Below, piece after piece: positions 34,715 through 46,631 of a stretch of DNA of 64,000 bases (its first letter is position 1; each line of letters opens with the position of its first letter). The DNA lies in the NCBI GenBank assembly GCA_037043015.1, contig CM073323.1:30470758-30534757 (forward strand), read 5' to 3'. Source of the DNA: Bryum argenteum. Lineage: Eukaryota; Streptophyta; Bryopsida; Bryales; Bryaceae. The position numbers and the translations under genes are program-made. The notes under the pieces were generated by a model. The model was given only the letters and a program-made list of their open reading frames with translations. It was not told the origin of the DNA and made no database searches.

Positions 34715-35510
34715 TGTCACGCCGAGTGGCACACCTAGATAATACTATGTGTGTGAACTCGATCAATCTAAATTGCCTAACTTAACCCTAATTTATAAAT
34801 ATATCAATGTAAAGGAAATATGTCATGTTTGTAATAATCACAAAATTATATATAATATAGGTATCATTCATATGATACAAACTTTTTTGTACTTTTAACG
34901 TAAGTTAGAAGTACAATATTTTGAGTATGGGTAACTATTAATAAGTACCATTTGAATCAATATTTTTGTTTGTAAGTATATATAATTCAGGACAAATATT
35001 TGTGGTTGAAAATTGAAAGCACAAGAAGATTTTTTGCACCCGGCAATCTTGTCTCAAATCGTGAAATTATGAAAAGTGATTTGAAAGAGGTTTAAGTGTT
35101 AGTACCCATTCATCAAATATACGCATTAAAAAGTACAGTCATGGACGATGTGAATGAAATGACATTAATTCAAGACAGTGCCATTTTGACATACCTAGAC
35201 TACCAAATTGATTAGATTATTTGCTAAAGTAGAATGAATTGGTGTGGCATTGTAAGAAACAAGATTCCTCTTACACCAACAAATAAGATACCGATGAAGA
35301 AGGGGCGGCGGTTTGAATGCTATGCCCTGACAGCGACGGCGGCACCAGTGAGCGGAGGGCGGAGCTGCCTAGGCGCGGGAAAAAGATGGAAATTCAAATT
35401 TGGATTGCTGTGAACGTGAGTTTATACTTGAATTGTGTTGAATTCTTCTCATTGTTCATGTCGTGGTAGGAACAGATCATGGATTCGCAGCCAAGGCCAC
35501 CTTGCTTGAT
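34715..35510 (-). other. Inverted copy of the 3' spacer, ending at the gap
   Basis: It is the reverse complement of about 18750-19540 (equivalently 31345-32120). It runs from the array boundary GTCACGCC through the AT-rich part to GATTCGCAGCCAAGGCCACC at the gap. Similarity to the forward copies is high here, better than in the inverted array. Confidence 0.85.
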
Positions 35511-35610
35511 NNNNNNNNNNNNNNNNNNNNNNNNNNNNNNNNNNNNNNNNNNNNNNNNNNNNNNNNNNNNNNNNNNNNNNNNNNNNNNNNNNNNNNNNNN
35601 NNNNNNNNNN
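35511..35610. other. Assembly gap, exactly 100 N
   Basis: The sequence left of the gap is inverted unit position ~18760; the sequence right of it is forward unit position ~10880. The two sides are not contiguous in any other copy, so the true sequence and its length are unknown. Confidence 0.97.
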
Positions 35611-37284
35611 ATGTGGCCCTAGGGTGTCTCCTGTGGTGCAGCCTCTGTCAAGAAATTCCTGCATTTTCAGGTAATCAACTAATCCCACTATCTAAACAAT
35701 AACGCATCAGACTTTCAATAACTTGAAAAGATTTCGCCTATTCTTCCGCTATGTAAGAGGCTATGGATGGACCCTGATTGATGCCTACTTCTTCATGTAA
35801 GATATTTGGCAATTTTCATAGTGTAGATATTGATGCAATTCGTCTGATAATAATGACAGGAATGGGGAATCCTCAATGCACGATATTCTTTTTCTTTCTT
35901 ATTGCATAATAGGTCAGAAAAGAGTTGCTCAATTTACGAATTTGACTATTTTGCAGTGAAGGTGTTGATCGATTTTGATTGCTTCTTTTTGATTTGTGAC
36001 CAGTCGCAAAACGATGAAGATGATGTACGCCAGAGTTGCAGGTGCGCTACGAGAATATGGCCCGTGCATGCAAAGCCAACAGATTACTTGAATTTCTACT
36101 GCCTAGAGACGAGAGAGATCACAAACCAACAGAGTTTGTACCGGCAGCCCCCGGATAACAACCTCATCATGTAAGTAATATGAAAACGCATGCTCATGTT
36201 TTTGAGGTTATAAAGATTCATTGTGGTACTTTGAAGCAGCCTGGTGATTGAAAGCTTGCCTGGGAGCATGCAGACTTTCAAAAAAGTCAATAGACGGATG
36301 ATGATATATGTGCACGCGAAAGGAATGATCGTAGACGACGAGTTGCAGGAACGTGGGGCTCCGCCAATATCAATCAACGATCCATGGATGGCTCCAGAGA
36401 CAGAGAAATTGCCATGGGCGGCTATCAACCGCAACACACGTGGTATCAGAAACAAGGCCATCCTCGGTCAGGTGGGTTCATATCTGCTAAAGTCTACCCC
36501 AGTCGTACATTTCAGGCCTTCCTACCTTATGGTGGGTCGAATTGGGGTGGAGAGCCAATCTGAGCTCAAGTGACATGACTTTGAGCTTGAGCTGAAAGTA
36601 ATAAATAAACAATTCAGTTGTTCGTGCCGTTGAAGCAGACAAACAAAAACAGATCACGATCAGCCGTTCCAATTTTAAATTCAGCGGATAGTGTTAGTAC
36701 TTTTAATCAATTGGTTCTTACTAATTAATTGGTTCTTACTATAATCAGTGTAACTGCTGACAACCTGTTTTTGATAACATCAGAGCTTCTATCTCTAATG
36801 TAAATTCAAACAGACAGACCTCACCAATGGGAGGATTGAATACAATGCAACCCACCTTCAGTGTAAACTCACCTTTAGGAGTATAAAAGTCTTTGAAGCT
36901 TTACGCCTCGACGAGGAGTTTATGGATCTACTCACCTGATCTCTACTTCTGTGAAGCTTGGCTCATCAGATTTGAAATGGCGTGCAGGTATATGGCTACC
37001 GGATGTCGTTGTGGGCGGAGCAGGTGGGAGGCTTGGAGCAAGAGTTTGAGGAGCCAGAGAGCGTGGAGTGCGTGCACAGGTTGAACTTCATCGCAGACAG
37101 GAACTGGGAGCAGTACGCAGCTCCACAAATCACCGACATGAGGAGTCATCTGATCCGCTACCCGCTCAAAGTGGAGGATGATGGCACAGTCACCAATTTG
37201 CCGGGCTTCATCACCTTCCCCGACGTCGGAGGGAAGATCATGGGCTCCAACCAGCCCAACATTCCTGACGACTTAACAACCTGA
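35611..37284 (+). pseudogene. Phospholipase D pseudogene, copy 3 (3' half only)
   Basis: It begins inside exon 6 (35611-35670), with the shared TAG at 35620-35622. Exon 7 (from 36004) has an extra A (CGCAAAACG). Exon 8 lacks two G at its start and is altered around the [12 protein letters not shown] codons, but still reads [12 protein letters not shown]. Exon 9 (36988-37284) is intact to the DDLTT stop. The first kilobase after the gap differs from the other copies at many small indels, then agreement becomes almost perfect past 36610. Its exon 6 end (GTCTCCTGTGGTGCAGCCTC) also differs from the others. Either this is low-quality contig-end sequence or it derives from a more diverged paralogue. 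Exons 1-5 are absent. Confidence 0.88.
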
Positions 37285-40200
37285 TCCACATTAATTGTAA
37301 CCGTACTTGAACAATGTATCCATACTTAGTGTTTTGTAGCGAGATGTCCTCGAAGTGAGAGACAGATTTCATTGCAGGTGGTGAAGCCATTCTGAACCAA
37401 AGGTGTGGTATAATCCTGTACATAGGAAGCTCTTTGCTTCCATTAAGTAGATATTTTGTAACTCAACTTGCAGCTAGAAAAAATTCTTCAATGGAGTCCT
37501 GGCTACTGAACTCGAAGTAAGACGTTGGTTAGGTACGTTCCTTCGGATATGCTTCATAGATTAAAGTCTGGACAGTATAGATGAAAGTTGACGATCGGAA
37601 GATTTGCGTTGTGGGTTGTGAGGATCCGGAAGAAGAGTGAGGAATAATCTAGGAAATCTTTGAAGATTCACGAAGCGTGTGGAGTGAAATGTACGGGAAG
37701 CAAGATGGGATGTGCGTATGGGGAGATGGAGGGAGTGATGAAGGGGGTGGGATGTCCGAGGAAAGGACTAAGGATGGATATATATATATATGTTTGAAGC
37801 TATGGCGTAGGTTGGTAGTTTACCTACCGCGCCGGCGATGAGTGAGTGTGAGAGGCTATGGCTGTGTCTATGGCTTGATCTCATGCTCATTTGTATCGTA
37901 TCGTTTGTGGGTTCCTTTCTCCAGCGGTTTTGGGTTTCTTTCTCCATCGGGACCCATTTTTGGTGTGCAATTCATCCAATGTACGAATGTCTTCTAAACA
38001 GTTTCAAGCTACAATTTGATATTACGAAATCCCATGTACAGGTTGTTCAAATTTGGTGCGAACCTGATCAGCAATCAAATTGTGCACTAAAAATGAAACC
38101 ATTATGCAATGAATCTGCTATAAATTTGCAATGATTTTGCATCTTCGTCTTTCGGTCCATATCAAAATAAACCAAACGCTTGCTTTACGTATTAAAGTTT
38201 CAATGACTTTGTGTTAGAGGTGACCCAAATTCTGAGGTGCCCCAGTTGACTTTGACATGTACCGTATTGACGAATACTAACATTGAAATTATTTATTCAA
38301 GCTTACAGTTCATGCGATCAGTTTATTTGATTTCACATTATATTTCCCTGGAAGTTTTCTGACTTCTTTTCATACCAATTGCGGACGTCCAGTATTCTAC
38401 CTCTCAAGAAAGAGTTCTAGACTCATAATTCTGTCGGAACATTCAAGTCAACTCTTAATTTCAATATGGAAATCATGCATGATTACTCAGTCACAAGCTT
38501 CTCGAAAGAATGGTTGCCATTTCAACACGATCAATTTCCCGCATCAAAACTTTATTAGAAAACGGAAGAATCCACGAGCTCGCACAGTAGCTTACGTGTA
38601 AGCTAATGACGGCAATGTGAGGGTTGTCCTCGGCCACCTGCAACTTGACATTCCCCTTTCCACCAACAATGAAAGCTCCGCTGACGACATGACTAGACGC
38701 ACCAAAACAGCACCACATGCGTCGTCGTCGTCGTCGTTACATGGTGGACGGAAAGAAACGGAAACGAATCCAGTACGTACGTTTGGTGTTATTGATAAAG
38801 TAGCAACTCCGCAGTTGTAACGCTTCAAATGGCTCCTTCCGCGTAGAAGTTCAACGATCCAATTTACCAACCGGTCCAGGGGTGCCCGCTGGTATACTTA
38901 GTCATGCGTATCATGTTTCCCAAATAATAATCGCGCGTGGTGTAACTAAGGTCAAATAGGGCCAGGAACAATCAATGCGTCTCCACCACTTCTGTAACGG
39001 TACTGGGTTTCCATTGCATGCACAACCTCGGTCATGGGCATGTAGCCCATGCATTCACCTCTGAAATCTGAGCCATGTGATCAACTTAGAGCAGTCTACA
39101 AGAATTAAGCTGACGATTGTAATGCTGTGATCAACAACATCTTGGTCCATATCTGACTTCATGAGATCATCGACGTTCTTCCGTCCTTGGCCGAGCATCC
39201 ATCTGGAACAGATTAGTACCGAAACCGCTGGTCACCATTTCTCCCACAGAGAAAATCCTGGAACCTGTAGGATTGAGCAGAGTGCACACGGATTAATCTG
39301 ATGACCAAAGTTTGCACTTCATAGGCTTCAATGCTCTAAATCAAGCTCTACATCGTCATAGTTACATCAACTGCCCATCCACATGACCGTGATGAAATGG
39401 AATTGACGACTTCGCACGTCGTAGTTAGTAGTGGCATGGTTCAAGAGCTCAACCGCAGCACGCGGACCGTCTTGCTCGCAAACATGAAAGAGGGGAGTGA
39501 CTACAGGCGAGTTGGGGATTCAAAAGAAAATTTCTCGGTGCATTCGCGGCTCATATCCATCCAGTGCATGCACTCGCCGTAAGCTTATACAGATGGGCAT
39601 CGAAATCGTTTTCAAAAAACTGTCTAAACTCAAACCAGAAGCTAGAAAATGATCCAGTAAGCTACAACTCATTCGCATGCTCCTCTATGGTTTGCACACG
39701 GTGCTCGAATTCTCTCCCAGAAAACCAGGGATGAGACTGCAGACAAGTAACTTTTATCTCAATTTTTGGCCTGCATGCAGCCCATGCAACCCAAATTACG
39801 ATCGCTAGCGGACTCGTGAAACCCACCCCACGTTTGGAATCCACTTATCCGAATTCGAGTTCCGACCAGCAACCTACTAGCTAACTAAATGGCTAACTAT
39901 GATTGACTGCTCATCAAGAGACTGAGGTAGACCGATCATCAACTTACATGTCTCCTTGGGATGAACGCGCGCCCTCCTTGGCCCACGCATTAATTGCAAC
40001 AATCACTTGGTACTCCAAGCCCATATGTGCCTGGGAGTTTCATTGATCACTTCGCACACGCACTACAAACACCTTAGAAGCCAGCATGAGGGGTCTTACT
40101 TACCTGCAACACAGCAATGCTGGAATCTCAAGGCTATGGAATCGATTGCGCATGAATCAAGCATTCTTGTGTAATCGAATGACAGCCTGTATGCTCGACC

Positions 40201-41568
40201 GCGGATACTAGAAAGAGGACCTCCCAGCTCTGCCCCAGTCCTACCAATCTCTGCTCCTTTTGGAAGCGCATCACGTATCGGTAAACGACTTTCTGTCATT
40301 TTCTATTGAGATATTGCCCGACTCTTGTTCTAGCATATTAATCCTTGCACACTACCCAGGACGCAAGGTCCGTTTCTTGCATGAATCCTAGTACGTTTTT
40401 GGAAATATTGTTTCAAGAGCGACGTGATCGGTCAAGGGATGCGGTCTAAGCATGTGAGCATGCAACCGCTTGCAAGAAACCCCAGTGCTTTGCATGATCA
40501 TTGTAACCACACCTGTAGAGACGACCCCATGCACAAGAATCAAGCTCACAATTATGGTTACTCGAAACTCGGCTTCTACGTTGCACACAAACTCAGTCTG
40601 CATGAGGTTCAACTTATTACTATACATCCTACGGTGGTGAATGCAAGGTGACAATACGCGTTCGTATTCGGAAATGCTAGAAGAATGCGAGGAAGGTAGG
40701 CACGAGCTTTCCGTAGAGCGTTACTCACACCTCTATACCAATGAATTCATTCCAAGAACGTCGGGTTCATCTAAACCTGTGTGCAGACTTTTCAATCCAG
40801 ATCTACTGAATTCAACTCTCTTGAAACTACACCAGTTCCCATGCTAAACCACCGATCTAGAGAAAATTGAGGTTGAACACCATTTATGTAGTGTCATGTA
40901 ACAATTACGATCATGGCAGATCGATGGATGCGAGCTTACCAGTGGGATCCACCGATGGGATGGAACTTGGGGATGGGTCATTGCAAAAGAAGTGGCCACT
41001 CAAGCAAGCAGGCCAGGGATGGTGCCAGTGACCGAGAATTTCCACGTGCAGCCCTCATCTCCTCATCTTCTCTGTCCCATGAATCGTCACCCGCCGCCCA
41101 AGTCATGACTTTCAGCTCCACATGATCACACACAGATGCCGCCCACGTCATGACTTTCAGCTCCACATGATCACACACAGATGCCGCCCACGTCGATTGC
41201 GGCCTCAACAAAATCATGACTAGCGAAGTTACAGCTAATTCTACTTCTATGGGTTCCAAGTTGAGCATAACTCATGGTTCAGGAACGGTTTTATCTTGCT
41301 TCAGTTTCAGATTGATACAACTGATAGTGCTCAGAGCAAGCAAAGGAATCGGTACCGACTCAACGTCAACGGATACAGATGAGTATCTCTGCATGCATGC
41401 ATGCAAGGCAAGGATTTCACGTACAGGGACCTTGAAAAAGTCAGCGTCCTCGCCTCTCCGTGGAGCCCTAATCCTTAACCCGACTACATGCTGATTTCCA
41501 AATGACGACAGACGCTGGTACTACGTATTGGTGTTGAAGGGATTGAAAGAAGTGGAGTGATCAAGTAG
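37285..41568. other. 4.3-kb spacer without a recognised gene, copy 3
   Basis: It matches copy 2 in several small variants (GTATGGGGAG near 37712, CAATCTCTGCTCC near 40245) and differs from copies 1 and 4 there. It has a private CACACAAAC for CACAAAC near 40585. No gene recognised. Confidence 0.6.
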
Positions 41569-42771
41569 CTATGGTGAAGCATCGCCTGGTTTGCAGAGAA
41601 GAAGCCAGCAAGAGACCAAGAAGATTGAAGAGAAACAGAGCAGCACTATCACCACTCCGATCGTATACAATCTCGCTGTTAAGGACGGCCTAGTCATATC
41701 TCCAACCGCTCTGTCCCTGGCGTTTATACGGAAGTTGAAATGCTGAGGCCCAACATGCAGCTTCACGTCATTGATACTCTGTTTTAACACCTGTGTATAC
41801 AAGGGAAGAGAAGTACAAAACTCGCTATCAGTATCTAGTAAGCAATTAGAGCACCTCGTTCTTCTTATGTGCCTAATGCCGTAAGGATGCTCCGGTTTAC
41901 GTCAGACTTCGACTCTACTGTTTCGAGCGCGACTACATTTCCAGATATTCAGCTAGAGTATACGAACATGCATTGGGTTAGGCGATACTCAGACCTTCTT
42001 ACCGACAAAAGTCTAATTCTCTCCTCACCGTGAGCATGAAGCTCTAAGCAAATTTGCAATCAAACGAAATAATGAGAGATTTCTACAGGGTTGGCACTAG
42101 AGGTTTTAAGGGAAAGGGTGCAATTGACGAGGCTGTGGTACCTTACAGGTCTGTCTTGAATGAGCAATGGTGATTTCTAATTTCCACAAGAGAGTGAGCT
42201 TCTGTATCACCACAACAGTGGTAACCAACGATGTCCACAATGATAAGAGAAATGCTGTCCACCAGTTATGGCACCGCAACATGGACGATTGTGCCACCGC
42301 CGTGAAAAGCACGCCCTGGAACACGATGTAAAACCCAATGACTTGGTAGATCTCGTTGCGGATGCTATTCTGCTTCGCCTCGAAGAAAGGTAGTGCGTTG
42401 TTTATGTAGTGCTCAACTTTCTTCTGTCAGTCTTGAAACGCAATCCTTAGTTTCTCGTACTTGCCGCTGTTGAGCTCATGCAAGTTTGTGGCCTCCATTT
42501 CCGCTACGCACAGCCCCTCGTCATCGTCGCTCTATACCTTGCTCAGATCCACCACGTGCCCATTTCCGATTCCGGCATCATTATTGCTATCGCTGTGCTC
42601 GGGGCCCGCGCTAGTGGGCAAACTGGTGCCGACAGTGAAAGAACTGGTTGTGGCGACGCCAGAGCATGTGCAACCTGCGCAGTGCCGGGTAGTGCCGCAG
42701 CTGGGGAGCGGAAGGAGTTCCTGCTCCTCAGCCGTCGTGAGAGGGACGATTTCCTGCATCTCAGCCATCAA
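41569..42771 (-). pseudogene. Three-TM membrane protein gene with two in-frame stops, copy 3
   Basis: Exon 1 is 42771-42142 and exon 2 is 41790-41569. TAG is at 42534-42532 and TGA at 42429-42427, as in the other copies. It carries the longer CTCCTCACC intron form seen in copies 1 and 4. Confidence 0.75.
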
Positions 42772-44215
42772 AGAAGTGAGTGACTAACGCGGGGAGATCC
42801 CGAAGCTCGATTTCAATCGCCATTGCTACTTAGGGTATCGCTATCCGCAGCTCGTTGAACAGAGTCACAAATAGTCACTGCTCAGAACCCTTGATGATGC
42901 GCTTCAGCTTCCAACTCAATGTCGTCGTGTCGTAGAGCGAGTCAGGGAAGTTCAACCCTCTCTGATCCTCGCCACCTGCATGGGAGAGCAACACAGCCGC
43001 TTGAACAATGTGGCGAGCAACACAGCCACACCCACAACGATCCCCACTGCCGGCTTCGCTTGAGATCATTACTGCCACTACCGCCGGTCAACGAAGCTGA
43101 TACAGTGTTGCCTGGGCTCAAGCCTGGCGCTCGTGGCGCAAGCCCGCTGATACCTGGCTGGCGACGGACCATCGCTGAATGAGCCCAAAGTTGACGAGGC
43201 TGCAATCACAGACCACAGGTCTCAATATGATCAGCTAGTGGAGTTTGACAGATCCTAACAATCGAAGCAGCTCTGATATGGTTTGGCAATCAATTCGAAC
43301 AGGAAGTCGCATAAGTAGAGACTACCTTGTGTGTGTGTGGCGCTTGTGCTGAAGCTCCAGGAGATGATCCTCTTCCACACTCCATTCTACCGTTACAGCT
43401 CACACAACACACCAATTCGATCAAGCAAGGGTGGCCTTGGCTGCGAATCCATGATCTGTTCCTACCACGACATGAACAATGAGAAGAATTCAACACAATT
43501 CAAGTATAAACTCACGTTCACAGCAATCCAAATTTGAATTTCCATCTTTTCCCGCGCCTAGGCAGCTCCGCCCTCCCGCTCACTGGTGCCGCCGTCGCTG
43601 TCAGGGCATAGCATTCAAACCGCCGCCCCTTCTTCATCGGTATCTTATTTGTTGGTGTAAGAGGAATCTTGTTTCTTACAATGCCACACCAATTCATTCT
43701 ACTTTAGCAAATAATCTAATCAATTTGGTAGTCTAGGTATGTCAAAATGGCACTGTCTTGAATTAATGTCATTTCATTCACATCGTCCATGACTGTACTT
43801 TTAATGCGTATATTTGATGAATGGGTACTAACACTTAAACCTCTTTCAAATCACTTTTCATAATTTCACGATTTGAGACAAGATTGCCGGGGTGCAAAAA
43901 TCTTCTTGTGCTTTCAATTTTCAACCACAAATATTTGTCCTGAATTATATATACTTACAAACAAAAATATTGATTCAAATGGTACTTATTAATAGTTACC
44001 CATACTCAAAATATTGTACTAACACACGTTAAAAGTACAAAAAAGTTTGTATCATATGAATGATACCTATATTATATATAATTTTGTGATTATTACAAAC
44101 ATGACATATTTCCTTTACATTGATATATTTTATAAATTAGGGTTAAGTTGAGCAATTTAGATTGATCAGAGTTCACACACATAGTATTATCTAGGTGTGC
44201 CACTCGAGGCGTGAC
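42772..44215. other. Spacer between membrane gene and minisatellite, copy 3
   Basis: It matches 18096-19540. It ends CCACTCGAGGCGTGAC, where copy 1 has CCACCGAGAGGCGTGAC and copy 2 CCACCTCGAGGCGTGAC. No gene recognised. Confidence 0.55.
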
Positions 44216-45411
44216 AATGAGGGGGTGGTTCACAATAGGGGGGTTGATCACAATAAGAGGTTGTTCAGAATAAGGGGGTTGTTCACAATAGGGGGGTTGA
44301 TCACAATAAAGGGGTTGTTCACAATAAAGGGGTTGATTACAATAAGGGGTTGTTCACAATAAGGGATTAAGGGGTTGTTCACAACAAAGGGGGTTGATCA
44401 CAATAAAGGGGTGGTTCACAATGAGGGGGTTGATCACAATAAGGGGGTTGGTCACAACAAGGGGGTTGTTCTCAATAGGGGCTGATCACAATTAAGGGGT
44501 TGTTCACAATAAGGGATTAAGGGGGTTGTTCACAACAAAAGGGATTGATGACAATAAGGGGGGTTGATCACAATCAGAAGGTTATTTACAATAAGGGATT
44601 GTTCACAATAAGAGGTTGATCACAATAAGGGGTTGATCACGATAAGGGGTTGTTCTCAATTGGGGGTTGATTACAATAAGGGGTTCTTCTTAATAGGAAG
44701 GTTGATCACAATAAAGGGGCCGATTACAATAAGGGGTTGTTCACAATAAGGGGTTGTTCACAATAAGGGGTTGTTCACAATAAGGGGTTGATCACAATAA
44801 GGGGTTGGTCACAATAAGGGGTTGTTCACGGTGAAGGGGTTGATCACAATAGGGGGATGATCACAATAAGGGGGATGATCACAATAAAGAGGTTGTTCAC
44901 AATAAGAGGGTTGATGACAATAAAGGGGTTGTTCACAATAAGGGATTAAGGGGTTCTTCACAATAAGGGGAATTGATCATAATAAGGGGTTATTCACAAT
45001 AAGGGGTTGTTCACAATAAGGGGTTGATCACAATAAGGGGGTTAATCACGATAAGGGGGTTGTTCTCAATAGGGGTTATATTACAATAAGGGGTTGTTCT
45101 CAATAGGAAGGTTGATCACAATAAAGGGGTTGTTCACAATAAGGGGTTGATCACAATGAGGGGCTTGATCACAATAAGGGGTTGTTCACAATAAGGGGTT
45201 GGTCACAATAAGGGGTTGATTACAATAAGGGGTTGTTCTCAATAGGGGGTTGATTACAAAAAGGGGTTGATCACAATAAGGGGTTGGTCACAATAAGGGG
45301 GTAGTTCTCTATAGGAGGGTTGATTAGAACAAGGGGTGAAGGGGGTTGTTCTCAATAGGGGGGTTGATCACAATAAGGGGTTGATCACAATAAGGGGTTG
45401 TTCACAATAAG
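44216..45411 (+). repeat. Minisatellite array 4
   Basis: It has the same order of variant units as array 2, but many G runs are four instead of five. The long Thr-Ile-Arg-Gly-Leu frame is therefore broken. Total length is about 25 bp shorter than array 2. Confidence 0.95.
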
Positions 45412-46631
45412 CCTTTAAAATCAAATAGGACTAGGTTTTCTTAGTTTGAGTAAACTTATTATTTTAGGAAACTAATAAGCTTCCTCATAGGTTTCTTGTG
45501 CGCTCACTCCATTTTATCATATACTATGTTATTTATGCCAATAATATCAATTTCTAATTCGTGATAATAGAAAGTACATTTTATATTGATTTTCAAATTA
45601 TTTCTCTTTTAAATCAAGTATAAAACAAATACTACCTATTTTAGGAAATTGGACCATGTAGATCTAATTTGGGGTTTAGGGTTTTTATGAAAGCAAAAAT
45701 AATATTATCTAAGCATATTAAATATTTAATCAATACAATCCCACTATGACATTATGAGTTGGCATTGGATTCTACTTCATTCACCTTATCATTATTTCCC
45801 CTTAACTTTCAAAACTTCAAACTTTGTCCCACAAATATCAAAGCATAAGTATTTAATCAATACAATCTCACTATGACATTATGAGTTGGCATTGGATTTT
45901 ACTTCATTCACCTTATCATTCTTTCCCCGTAACTTTCAAAATTTCAAACTTTCCCCTCAAACATCAAAACATATATATTTAATCAATACAATCCCACTAT
46001 GACATTATTTATTTTCCCTCATTTGCGCTTTTATTTCCTTGGACCAAATCTTAACCATTCACCTACATTATCTTTAGCATAAAGTTCGACATGATAATCC
46101 AAAAAGGTTGAGGTTAGAATGTGGAGTTCCCAACTGAAGGTTTCAGATTTCAAATGAGAAACTCAAAAACATTTAATAAAGTTTCTTAGATATATACAAA
46201 AGTATCACGCAAGGAACACAAGTTAACCACGTTGAACACCCAATTTTGTAATTTTCCTACATAGCAGTAATATAAAATAAAGGGGACTACTGAGTATACT
46301 CATGGAAGTTGGTGGAACATGTACAGTACAACAATTTCACACGCATCAAAAGGGACAATTTGAAAATTTGAACACCCAAATTTGAGATTTCAAACGCATA
46401 GAAAGGGACAATTTGAAAATTTGAACACCCAAACTTGTGATTTTGTAACTTTCCTACATAATGTTCAGTAGTATAAAATAAAGGGGACTACTGAGTATAC
46501 TCCTGGAAGTTGGTGGACTATGTACAGTACCAAAATTTCACACGCATAAAAAGGGACAATTTGAAAATTCAAATAAATAAATGAATTACTGATGATGGAT
46601 GTACAGCGGTTTGGAATTGTGCTTCTTTCAG
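45412..46631. repeat. AT-rich flank, copy 4
   Basis: It holds the same 127-bp and about 197-bp duplications as copy 1, with 1-bp run-length differences (for example ACTTTCCCCTCAAAC near 45950). Confidence 0.85.
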
